Source: an uncultured Alistipes sp. | GTDB taxonomy: Bacteria > Bacteroidota > Bacteroidia > Bacteroidales > UBA932 | Length of the DNA stretch: 64,000 nt | Assembly (NCBI GenBank): GCA_900550465.1 | Contig: URSC01000008.1 | Coordinates: forward strand, 43,819 to 107,818 | Reading direction: 5' to 3' | Part shown: piece after piece, positions 56,102 to 63,430 of the stretch | How positions within the stretch are numbered: the stretch's first letter is position 1 | How the letters are laid out: every line of letters starts with the position of its first letter | The notes under the pieces: generated by a model | The model's database searches: none | What the model saw: only the letters and a program-made list of their open reading frames with translations | Told to the model about the DNA's origin: nothing | Made by a program: the position numbers and the translations under genes

Positions 56102-56266
56102 CTACTTCCACACAATATTCCAATCTTTAAGAATCTCCTTATGCTTACGGATCAATTCCAAATCCTGTTCATTCAATTTACCGGAATAGACCCTACGCAG
56201 AATCTCCCTTAGTTCTTTTGCATACTCGCCTCTGATAGGCTCTCTCTTTGAATTAATTCCCAACAT
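56102..56266 (-). CDS. 54-residue protein preceding a GNAT gene, candidate antitoxin
   Basis: Small open frame from ATG 56266 to TAG 56104-56102. The product is highly charged and predicted helical (EYAKELREILRRVYSGKLNE, then LELIRKHKEILKDWNIVWK), not like the usual ribbon-helix-helix DUF1778 antitoxins of GNAT toxins. A well-matched promoter lies 31 bases upstream and the GNAT gene starts 12 bases downstream, so a two-gene operon is likely. Real coding is supported by operon context, not homology. Confidence 0.58.
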   Translation of the reverse strand: MLGINSKREPIRGEYAKELREILRRVYSGKLNEQDLELIRKHKEILKDWNIVWK

Positions 56267-56296
56267 ATCTCTCACATTTTAAAGTTTTACTTCAAG

Positions 56297-56328
56297 CAAA
56301 GCTAGAAATAATCCGGCAAAATTCCAAA
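56297..56328 (-). promoter_or_regulatory. Promoter of the 54-aa ORF/GNAT operon
   Basis: TTTG at 56328-56325, 20-base spacer, TAGCTTTG at 56304-56297. The predicted start near 56290 gives a leader of about 24 bases. Confidence 0.65.
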
Positions 56329-56355
56329 TAAAAAACATCAGCCGAAGCCTCTTCT

Positions 56356-56946
56356 CTACCGCAGCAGATCACAGCACATAAAACGTTGGCGCAAATGCTG
56401 CTCCCGGCCTATCAGAAATGCATCTTTTTCCTCATCCTCCAATTCATATACAAGATTAAAACCATTCTTCTTGTAAAAACCGATAACCTTGTCCTCATTC
56501 AGAGCATCCACTATAAGAAAACGGCAACCAGTCTTGTTCGCAGGATGAGTAAACCAGTCCTTGATATAGTTCAGAACCTGAGTACCCACATTCAATCCCC
56601 TAAAACACCTGTCCACCCCCATCTGACCAATCAGGACCGCCGGATAACTCCGCATCCGTTTTGGGTTTGGTATCCTGCGCTGCAAACGATTCCGGAACCG
56701 GCTTGGAAGCATTCCGGCTTTTACACTATCATTTGATACTGTGAAAATACATACAATACGGCAATCAGCATCATCCGTCACAAAAGCATACGTTTTAGTA
56801 AGAAGCTCCCGCCCGTACAGATAATACGAATGTCGAAAAAATGCATCAATCTCGCTGTCTCCACAGATAAAATCACGAGTATTGACTTCAGGGCTCAGTT
56901 TTACCAGAGCACACCTGTCAATCAAGTCGAAATCCCTGCCCCTCAT
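56356..56946 (-). CDS. GNAT-family acetyltransferase, possible toxin
   Basis: 196 residues. GNAT segments: AVLIGQMGVDRCFRGLNVGT (cofactor loop R-G-x-N-V-G), QVLNYIKDWF, CRFLIVDALNEDKVIGFYKKNGFNLVYE. An N-terminal FICGDSEIDAFFRH block is common in toxin-type GNATs. Its start lies inside the preceding small gene (29-base overlap), again the antitoxin-toxin order. The second GNAT module in 1.5 kb; the two proteins are clearly different, so this is not a recent duplication. Confidence 0.72.
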   Translation of the reverse strand: MRGRDFDLIDRCALVKLSPEVNTRDFICGDSEIDAFFRHSYYLYGRELLTKTYAFVTDDADCRIVCIFTVSNDSVKAGMLPSRFRNRLQRRIPNPKRMRSYPAVLIGQMGVDRCFRGLNVGTQVLNYIKDWFTHPANKTGCRFLIVDALNEDKVIGFYKKNGFNLVYELEDEEKDAFLIGREQHLRQRFMCCDLLR

Positions 56947-57112
56947 GCTCCCTCACAAATTTTTTAGATTTCTCCAAAAGTCTGTCAATATAATCGTAAT
57001 AATCCACCGGCCTCACTCTCCTTGGAAGCCTATTCACTCTCTCCACTTCCCGCAGGAAGCGCTCCGCCGATTTTCCAGTCAGCACCGGCAAGCTTCTAAA
57101 AGACAATGACAT
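56918..57112 (-). CDS. 64-residue putative antitoxin of the second GNAT module
   Basis: Small charged, helical protein (LTGKSAERFLREVERVNRLP, then DYYDYIDRLLEKSKKFV). The frame is open to 57202, but the promoter at 57171-57141 would start RNA near 57134, so ATG 57112 (MSLSFRSLP) is the likely start. It overlaps the GNAT gene by 29 bases. No family recognised with certainty; antitoxin role inferred from arrangement. Confidence 0.6.
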   Translation of the reverse strand: MSLSFRSLPVLTGKSAERFLREVERVNRLPRRVRPVDYYDYIDRLLEKSKKFVREHEGQGFRLD

Positions 57113-57140
57113 ACTTCTTTCGTTTAAAGTTTCACTTTCA

Positions 57141-57171
57141 CAAAGATAGCACTTCCCGCTCATTTTGCAAA
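57141..57171 (-). promoter_or_regulatory. Promoter of the second GNAT module
   Basis: TTTG at 57171-57168, 19-base spacer, TATCTTTG at 57148-57141: exact consensus. It decides the start codon of the downstream small gene. Confidence 0.68.
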
Positions 57172-57198
57172 AGAAAATACACATCAAACTGTCAAAAA

Positions 57199-57816
57199 TC
57201 AATTCGTCCCGTCAAACGGATGCGTCGTGGCCTCTCCCTCGAAAGCGATATCCTCCCGCGCGAACACCTTCTTCACCGTAAGCAGCAGAATCTTTATATC
57301 CAGCCACATCGTCAGATGGTCCACATACCACACATCCAGCTCGAACTTCTTCGTCCACGAGATATTGTTCCTTCCGTTGACCTGAGCCCAGCCCGTAATC
57401 CCCGGCCGCACCTCATGCCTCCGGAACTGCTCCTTCGAATACAGCGGCAGGTACTTCGGCAGCAGCGGCCTAGGCCCCACCAGCGCCATATCCCCCTTCA
57501 GCACATTCCACAGCTGCGGCAGTTCATCTATCGACAGCGACCGGAACACCCGCCCCACCCGTGTAATCCTCTCCGCATCAGGCAACAGCTTTCCCTCCGT
57601 ATCCCGCTCATCCGTCATCGTCTTGAACTTCACCGCCTTGAATATCCGAGCGTCTTTCCCCGGTCTGTCCTGCGTAAAGAACACGCCCGTCCCCTTGTTG
57701 GCGAAATACAGGATGACGATAAACACCAGCATGAATGGGGACAGCACCACCAGGGCACAGAAAGTGATGCAGAAATCGAAGAATCTTTTGAATAAATGAC
57801 TGTACATTTTATTCAT
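57199..57816 (-). CDS. PglC-like initiating sugar (phosphoglycosyl) transferase
   Basis: 205 residues from ATG 57816. Monotopic phosphoglycosyl transferase: an N-terminal membrane hairpin (FDFCITFCALVVLSPFMLVF), then KGTGVFFTQDRPGKDARIF, KFKTMTDERD, the RSLSIDELPQLWNVLKGDM motif and GPRPLLPKY. It links a diamino- or amino-sugar phosphate to undecaprenyl phosphate, starting the repeat unit of this locus. The ATG overlaps the position where the upstream acetyltransferase would stop in its restored frame, indicating coupling. Confidence 0.88.
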   Translation of the reverse strand: MNKMYSHLFKRFFDFCITFCALVVLSPFMLVFIVILYFANKGTGVFFTQDRPGKDARIFKAVKFKTMTDERDTEGKLLPDAERITRVGRVFRSLSIDELPQLWNVLKGDMALVGPRPLLPKYLPLYSKEQFRRHEVRPGITGWAQVNGRNNISWTKKFELDVWYVDHLTMWLDIKILLLTVKKVFAREDIAFEGEATTHPFDGTN

Positions 57817-57854
57817 TTTTAACACTTTGACCGGGTTCAACAATCTTTCCATTT

Positions 57855-58268
57855 CTAACAATTACGCCCGTCTTGATGATTTTCGCTGGATTTCCGGCCA
57901 CAATACAATGGGGGGGGGGTATTTTTTGTCACCACACTACATGCTGCAACCACGGTGCTGTCTCCCACCTTTACACCTGGCATAATCAAAGACCTTATAC
58001 CTATTACACAGTTATTGCCAACGTATGTATCAGTCTTCAGAGAACGGCATGCATCGTGTGAAAGGACTCCGGCTCCAGCCAAAATCCATGTTCCGTCACC
58101 GACATGAACTCCTTTGGGATTAACTGCATTATCAAGACGGGCTTTCCTAGAAATGACACAGCCTTTTCCTATATCCATTCCGTATACTTTTCGTAAAAAA
58201 GCCGGATATATTTTCGCCGTCAAAGCAAATAAACGACGTCGCCAAAATGAAAGATCTAAAAATTTCAT
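57855..58268 (-). CDS. Hexapeptide-repeat acetyltransferase, out of frame at a C10 tract
   Basis: Starts at ATG 58268, sharing one base with the deacetylase stop. Hexapeptide repeats (GKGCVISRKARLDNAV, VGDGTWILAGAGV, VGNNCVIGIRSLIMPGVKVG, DSTVVAACSVVTKN) define a left-handed beta-helix acetyltransferase. At 57919-57910 ten C residues shift the frame, giving a 137-residue product with an aberrant tail. With nine (or twelve) C the frame would continue as CIVAGNPAKIIKTGVIVRNG, the normal family ending, to a TAA at 57811-57809 overlapping the next gene. I infer a slipped-strand ON/OFF switch, now OFF; a homopolymer sequencing error is the alternative. Confidence 0.75.
   Translation of the reverse strand: MKFLDLSFWRRRLFALTAKIYPAFLRKVYGMDIGKGCVISRKARLDNAVNPKGVHVGDGTWILAGAGVLSHDACRSLKTDTYVGNNCVIGIRSLIMPGVKVGDSTVVAACSVVTKNTPPPLYCGRKSSENHQDGRNC
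57910..57919. repeat. 10-base G/C homopolymer in the acetyltransferase gene
   Basis: Ten G on the plus strand (C on the coding strand) inside a coding sequence, at the exact point where the conserved protein ending moves to another frame. Typical of a contingency-locus tract. Confidence 0.85.
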
Positions 58269-59116
58269 TATTGAATTTTTATCACGGTTTTCCAATCCAA
58301 TTTCTCATTGGCTGTTTCAATCGATACGAAATCAAACGCATTCACTAGTTTGCAGAACTTAGGAAAACAATGCTTCAATCCATAATAGTTCTTGAAGTAT
58401 CTCACAAGAGCCGATTCATTTTCCAGACCTCTGTATTTTCGGACCTGTCCCGCATCCATATCTTTGATGTGGAAATATGTCATGACATAATCGCTCTGAC
58501 TGACGATAGATTTTATCCTCCCATACGGGAAAAGCCTAAAATAACCTCCGCCGGAATATGCAATCCTCTTCCCTACCACTTGCGTCATAGGAATCGGGAA
58601 TTCCTTTATTTTTATTCCATTGTAGTCTACTATCACAGGCCTGTCAGAATGGAAATCAGCAAAACCTCCGAATGCTCTTCCAGCAGGAAATATCGAGGCA
58701 TCCATCTCTATTCCGCATTTATGCAGAATCTCGAACATATACTTGTTTTCCGGAGTTATCGAGAATGCCGGAGCACGGTAGGCCGTCACTTTCTTACCTA
58801 TCAGCTGCTCCACAGCGTCAATGCCTTTCCTGGTATCCTCTTCCGCCTGAGTATAATCGAAATTACGCAAAAAGGTGTGACTGTACGAATGGGAACCGAT
58901 ATGATGCCCAGCCCGGTCGATCTTCAACACCACATCCGGAGCACACTCCACCATTTTCCCCAGCACGAAAAATGTAGCCTTGAAACCGCGCATGTCAAGA
59001 AGTTCCAATATACTGTCCAGATACCCGTCCAGACGCTTGCGCCACTCCGCCTTATCTCCCAGACCGGCTTTTTCGTATACCCACCAGTCCTCGATGTCAA
59101 ATGTCAGAATATTCAT
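58268..59116 (-). CDS. Polysaccharide deacetylase family protein (NodB, DUF3473-like)
   Basis: 282 residues. NodB homology domain beginning LTFDIEDWW with catalytic and metal Asp7/Asp10, the metal-binding HxxxH at His76/His80 (GSHSYSH), and YRAPAFSI. The C-terminal part with YFHIKDMD fits the DUF3473 extension. Likely removes N-acetyl groups from a lipid-linked or nucleotide sugar in the cytoplasm; there is no signal peptide. It shares one base with the acetyltransferase gene start. Confidence 0.85.
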   Translation of the reverse strand: MNILTFDIEDWWVYEKAGLGDKAEWRKRLDGYLDSILELLDMRGFKATFFVLGKMVECAPDVVLKIDRAGHHIGSHSYSHTFLRNFDYTQAEEDTRKGIDAVEQLIGKKVTAYRAPAFSITPENKYMFEILHKCGIEMDASIFPAGRAFGGFADFHSDRPVIVDYNGIKIKEFPIPMTQVVGKRIAYSGGGYFRLFPYGRIKSIVSQSDYVMTYFHIKDMDAGQVRKYRGLENESALVRYFKNYYGLKHCFPKFCKLVNAFDFVSIETANEKLDWKTVIKIQ

Positions 59117-59119
59117 TTC

Positions 59120-60244
59120 CTATCTATCTCTAAATATTTTTCTTACACCTTCCCATATAGTATAAAACGACATCTTCCAGTCATCTTTATACATGTCCTG
59201 ATAGAACAAATTCTTTCCAAAGAATTTAAACCAACTCGGAGTTGTAGAAAATCTTTTCCAGGACTTCAGAAACCACATAATATCCAGTCCCAAATACCTC
59301 AAATAAACACCTGTATGGTACTTCATATCAGGCTTGGCCAGTCTCAACGCATCATGCACTATTATCTGAGGGTAATTTATTCCGGACACATCCGCAGCCC
59401 TTATACTAGCCGGCACGCGGGGATTTATCTCGATTATCTTGTATTTGCCATCCTTCTTATCATACAGCACATCAAAATCCGCAAACCCGTGCCAGTCAAG
59501 AACATCCAGCGTCTTCCGGCATAAAGCCTCCAATTGACTATCTTCAACAGTCACACATAAAGAACTGCTGCCTCCAGTAACAGGATAAAATCTCAGAATC
59601 TTTATTATTACACTTGGAGCATAACTGCCGTCGCGGTATCGGTACAACATCACATTGAAGTAGAAATCATGATTCTCAACATACTCCTGTAAAGAACATG
59701 TCCCATATTTCGCTTCGATATCAGATAATTCTCTTTTTATACTTTCTATGTCCGATACTTTTGTAATGCCTCGTGCGCCAACTGAATGATCCGGCTTAAT
59801 CAATGCCGGAAAACCGACAAATTGAGCAGCCTTCTCAATCTGTTCCTCATTCAAAGGAGATGTCTTTGGAACTGTTATGCCATTTCTTTGACAGATACTC
59901 AAGAGGGTCGATTTTGTGGATGCCTTGTTGAATTTATCATAATCCTCCACTGCACAGACTGCACCTGTCTTCGATTGGAGTTCTTGTTTATTCGCACTAA
60001 GCCATGCCGCTATCTTGTCTCCCATCGGGATTACAACCGATATGCCTTTCTCCTTTATAAAATTAGAGACATCTTCTACCAATAATTTAGAGATATATGC
60101 ATGCCCTGCTACAAATTTACATTTTTTGAATACTCCCTCATTAGAATAAACAAATGAGGAACATCCTATTCTATATAATGAATACGCAACTGACAATCCT
60201 TGAAGACCACCTCCTAAAATCAGAACGTTAACATCGTTTTGCAT
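59120..60244 (-). CDS. ATP-grasp ligase
   Basis: 374 residues. N-terminal pre-ATP-grasp Rossmann start (VNVLILGGGLQGLSVAYSLY), then ALIKPDHSVGARGITKV (the lysine and glycine-rich loop), SLQEYVENHDFYFNVML and KYKIIEINPRVPAS (the metal-binding E-x-N). Joins a carboxylate to an amine or thiol at the expense of ATP; in glycan loci these often attach amino acids to amino sugars. It stands between the acyl carrier protein and deacetylase genes. Confidence 0.83.
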   Translation of the reverse strand: MQNDVNVLILGGGLQGLSVAYSLYRIGCSSFVYSNEGVFKKCKFVAGHAYISKLLVEDVSNFIKEKGISVVIPMGDKIAAWLSANKQELQSKTGAVCAVEDYDKFNKASTKSTLLSICQRNGITVPKTSPLNEEQIEKAAQFVGFPALIKPDHSVGARGITKVSDIESIKRELSDIEAKYGTCSLQEYVENHDFYFNVMLYRYRDGSYAPSVIIKILRFYPVTGGSSSLCVTVEDSQLEALCRKTLDVLDWHGFADFDVLYDKKDGKYKIIEINPRVPASIRAADVSGINYPQIIVHDALRLAKPDMKYHTGVYLRYLGLDIMWFLKSWKRFSTTPSWFKFFGKNLFYQDMYKDDWKMSFYTIWEGVRKIFRDR

Positions 60245-60326
60245 TTTCCTGTTAATGAATACAATATATTATGATTTTGGGCACTCCGCGCAGTATCATA
60301 TTCTTGAGACACAAGCGTGCCATACC

Positions 60327-60566
60327 CTAAAACTCTACTTCGTATTTCTTCAATATTTCCTTGCCCTTGGAGTACGAGGTCAGTTCGAGGATATCCTCCG
60401 CGTCCAGCATAATGTCGAATGTATCCTCAAGGGCCGTGGTCAGGGCAAGCTGCTTAACCGAGTCCCAGCCGTCCACAGACTTGTTGTCAAATGCATTATT
60501 GAGGGCCGAGTCCTCAACCATAAACACGTCACGGAAAACTCCGTTGTACTTCTCTAGATTGCTCAT
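60327..60566 (-). CDS. Acyl carrier protein of the glycan locus
   Basis: 79 residues, acidic, four-helix. The phosphopantetheine-attachment motif is GWDSVKQLAL with Ser36. Clearly distinct from the fatty-acid ACP, whose motif is usually GADSLD. It sits between the AMP-ligase and ATP-grasp genes, so an acyl group activated by the ligase is probably carried by this protein. Confidence 0.9.
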   Translation of the reverse strand: MSNLEKYNGVFRDVFMVEDSALNNAFDNKSVDGWDSVKQLALTTALEDTFDIMLDAEDILELTSYSKGKEILKKYEVEF

Positions 60567-60604
60567 GAAATTTCCTTTTTGTTTGTTTCTGATTAATTGT
60601 AATT

Positions 60605-61996
60605 CTACTGCCTATAGAGTATGGCCTTTCCGGCCTCGTTGCGCTCTATCTTGTCTACGCACAGGACCTCGATATTTTTATGGAAAAGCTTGGTCTTCTC
60701 CACTATCAGGTCAAGGACACTGTCCTTTATCGCCGGATTGGTAATGCGGACCGTGAGCATTTCGTCCGTACCGCTGCACAGGCAGTCCGTGTCGAATGCC
60801 GACTTCACGATATGCTCCACCTCGTCCAGGCCTATGCGCAGACCGAAGATCTTCAGGAAGCGCTTCATACGGCCGACGATGTAGTAGCAGCCGTCAGAAT
60901 CCCTGTGAGCGATGTCACCGGTATGGAGCACTCCGTGGTTCTCATCTCCCTTCATCAAGTCTTCCGGGCATGTGGCATATCCTAGGGTGACGTTCTCACC
61001 CCGATACACCATCTCACCGGTGGCCTCGCCCTCGAAGGTCTCGGTTCCGCTGTCGTCTATTATTGAGAGTTTGCCGCCAGGCTCCGCGACACCGATGCTG
61101 CCGGTCTTAGTCTGTGCCAGCTCCGCCGGGAGATAAGCCATGCGGGCCGTGCCCTCTGTCTGGCCGTATGTGGCGATGAACTGCCTGCCGGTCCTTGCCG
61201 CATAGTCGGCGCAGGCACGGAACAGCTCGTCGCTCATCCTGCCGCCTCCCTGGGTGATTATCTTCAAATCCGGAAGGTCCATGCGGAAGAAACGCATCTT
61301 GCTCAGGATCTCGAAACTGTAGGGAACACCGGTGATGATGGTCGCATGCCCGTCACGCAGCATGCTCCAGAAGCCCTTGTCAAGCATCGACTTGCCGCAC
61401 AGAAGCACGGTCGCGCCGCTGTAAAGGTGGCTGGCGATGACGGACAGGCCCATGGTGTAGTGCATCGGAAGGATGGCCATGGCACGGAACTCCGGAGTGA
61501 TGCCGAACATCCTCGAGACATTCTCCGCATTGGCATCGATGTTGCGGTAACTGTGGCGCACCAGTTTGGGGCTGCCCGTGGAGCCGGAGGTGGGCAGCAG
61601 CAGGGCTAGGTCAGAGTACAGGTCGGGAGGGGTAAGGCCGGTGCGAACGAGGCTGTAGCCATGGGAGGAGAATACACGCTCATAGCCGAATTCCAGCTCC
61701 ATGTCTGAGGGTATCCAAAGGTATTCCGGGCGGTACAGGTCCCTCAGGTGCCCGTAGAGGTCTTTTTCTGTATGGGCACTGAGCACCAGGGGAACGATGC
61801 CGTCCGAAAGACACGAGGTGTATCCCAGCAGGGATCCTACCGTGTTGGTCGCCATGATGAATATAAGGGTGCGCTTGGGTAGAACGCACCTGAACTCTCC
61901 GGCAAAAGACACTATATCGCCGTATGTCAACGACATGCGGCTGTCGTCCACCGCAGCCACGGACTGCGGCGGTTTCTGGTCCAGATTTAAAAACAT
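60605..61996 (-). CDS. AMP-forming acyl/amino-acid ligase (ANL superfamily)
   Basis: 463 residues, shorter than most acyl-CoA synthetases (about 500-550). Adenylation-domain motifs: LLLPTSGSTGSPKLVRHSY (P-loop), FIATYGQTEGTARMAYL, LHTGDIAHRDSDGCYYIVGR and RMKRFLKIFGLRIGLDEVE; the C-terminal NEAGKAILYRQ keeps the catalytic lysine. Likely loads an acyl or amino-acyl group onto the adjacent carrier protein. Substrate unknown. Confidence 0.87.
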   Translation of the reverse strand: MFLNLDQKPPQSVAAVDDSRMSLTYGDIVSFAGEFRCVLPKRTLIFIMATNTVGSLLGYTSCLSDGIVPLVLSAHTEKDLYGHLRDLYRPEYLWIPSDMELEFGYERVFSSHGYSLVRTGLTPPDLYSDLALLLPTSGSTGSPKLVRHSYRNIDANAENVSRMFGITPEFRAMAILPMHYTMGLSVIASHLYSGATVLLCGKSMLDKGFWSMLRDGHATIITGVPYSFEILSKMRFFRMDLPDLKIITQGGGRMSDELFRACADYAARTGRQFIATYGQTEGTARMAYLPAELAQTKTGSIGVAEPGGKLSIIDDSGTETFEGEATGEMVYRGENVTLGYATCPEDLMKGDENHGVLHTGDIAHRDSDGCYYIVGRMKRFLKIFGLRIGLDEVEHIVKSAFDTDCLCSGTDEMLTVRITNPAIKDSVLDLIVEKTKLFHKNIEVLCVDKIERNEAGKAILYRQ

Positions 61997-62025
61997 TCTG
62001 ATTCTGTTATGCTTGGAAATATCCG

Positions 62026-62784
62026 TCAGATGGTGGCGCAGCCATCCACGCCCAATATCTGGCCGGAGATGTAGGAGGCGCGGTCCGAGGCCAGGAAGGA
62101 GCAGGCGTCGGCCACGTCCTCGGGTGTGCCAAGGCGGCCGAGAGCTATCTTCTCTATGCGCGAGTCTATCTTGCCCCCGTCGCTAAGGTACAGCTCGTCG
62201 AAACGCTCCGTCCTCACGATGCCGGGGGCCACTGCGTTAACACGGATGTGCTGCGGGGCAAGTTCCTTGGCCGCGGACTTGGTGAGAGAGATGACGGCCC
62301 CCTTGGTCGCTGAGTAGGCAACCTGTCCCGGAGAGCCCACGACTCCGGTGATGGACGCGATGTTCACGAAGCAGCCGCCTCCGCCGCGGGCCATCAGGCG
62401 CGAGGCTGTCTGGATCATGTCTATCACGGCCAGTACGTTCACGGAGAACATGCGCTCCATGTCGGACTTGACTATCATACCGAGCTTCTTATTGGAGATG
62501 ATCGCCGCGTTGTTCACTACACAGTCTATCCGGCCCTCCTCCTTGTAGACCGACATGAGGCCGGCCTTAAGAGCGGAACTGTCCGTCACGTCGAAACATA
62601 CGGGAAACACCCTCGTGCTGTTCCTAGAAGCGCAGTCAGCAGCCCATGAGTCCATGTCGCCGGGTGCAAGGTCATTTACATAAACCACCGCACCGTCCGA
62701 GGCAAAGCGCTCGGCTATGGCACGACCGATGCCGCGGCCGGCACCGGTAATCAGGCAGACTTCGTTTTCTAATAATCTGTTCAT
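62026..62784 (-). CDS. Short-chain dehydrogenase/reductase (FabG-like)
   Basis: 252 residues. Cofactor motif TGAGRGIG at 13-20, NNAA at 91-94, catalytic Ser144, Tyr157 and Lys161 (AYSATKGAV). Resembles 3-oxoacyl-ACP reductases. Being next to a ligase and ACP, it may reduce a 3-oxoacyl intermediate to a hydroxyacyl substituent for the glycan; reduction of a sugar is the alternative. Confidence 0.87.
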   Translation of the reverse strand: MNRLLENEVCLITGAGRGIGRAIAERFASDGAVVYVNDLAPGDMDSWAADCASRNSTRVFPVCFDVTDSSALKAGLMSVYKEEGRIDCVVNNAAIISNKKLGMIVKSDMERMFSVNVLAVIDMIQTASRLMARGGGGCFVNIASITGVVGSPGQVAYSATKGAVISLTKSAAKELAPQHIRVNAVAPGIVRTERFDELYLSDGGKIDSRIEKIALGRLGTPEDVADACSFLASDRASYISGQILGVDGCATI

Positions 62785-62793
62785 TTGATTACT

Positions 62794-63423
62794 CTATTTT
62801 AATCTTCTCGCAGGATTCCCAAAAACAGTTGTGCCGGATTCTACGTTTGAGATCACAAAACTACAAGCACTGATTTTAGCGTCATCTCCTACATTGACAT
62901 TGTGGTTTAAAACGGCTTGCGTATGAATCATATTGTGATTTCCTATTTTTATTCCGCCTATAAGCATTACCATCGAATCAATCCTGTTCCAATCACCTAT
63001 AATAACGTCATGACCAATAATTGTCAACGACTGAATGAAATTATAATCTCCTATCCTGGCATCAGCAGCAATAGTCGTAAACGCTCCAACCATATTACCT
63101 TTACCCATACGGACATTACTACCTATGCGAGCAGTTTTATGAATCAGACTAATAAACTCACCACCTTTTCTGATTATTGACTCCATACAGGCTTTTCTAG
63201 ATATTCCACCGATAGAACAAATAAAGACATCTTCTCCTATTGGTGCGTAATCTTGTATCGTTCCCAACAATGGTGGATAATTATTAAAATTCACCAAAGC
63301 ATCACTATTATCATCTATAAAGCCTTTAATATTAAATAAATCGTTATATCCTATAGATTCACGCGCCATGTCAAACATAGTTCGCCCCATACCCCCAGCG
63401 CCAACTATTACCAATTGCTTCAT
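62794..63423 (-). CDS. PglD/NeuD-family acetyltransferase
   Basis: 209 residues. N-terminal nucleotide-sugar-binding Rossmann part (LVIVGAGGMGRTMFDMA) and a C-terminal left-handed beta-helix (IGSNVRMGKGNMVGAFTTIA and following), ending TVFGNPARRLK. Family members N-acetylate the 4-amino group of UDP-4-amino-4,6-dideoxy sugars. With the DegT aminotransferase and PglC-like transferase this supports bacillosamine-type chemistry. Confidence 0.87.
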   Translation of the reverse strand: MKQLVIVGAGGMGRTMFDMARESIGYNDLFNIKGFIDDNSDALVNFNNYPPLLGTIQDYAPIGEDVFICSIGGISRKACMESIIRKGGEFISLIHKTARIGSNVRMGKGNMVGAFTTIAADARIGDYNFIQSLTIIGHDVIIGDWNRIDSMVMLIGGIKIGNHNMIHTQAVLNHNVNVGDDAKISACSFVISNVESGTTVFGNPARRLK

Positions 63424-63430
63424 CTTAAAC

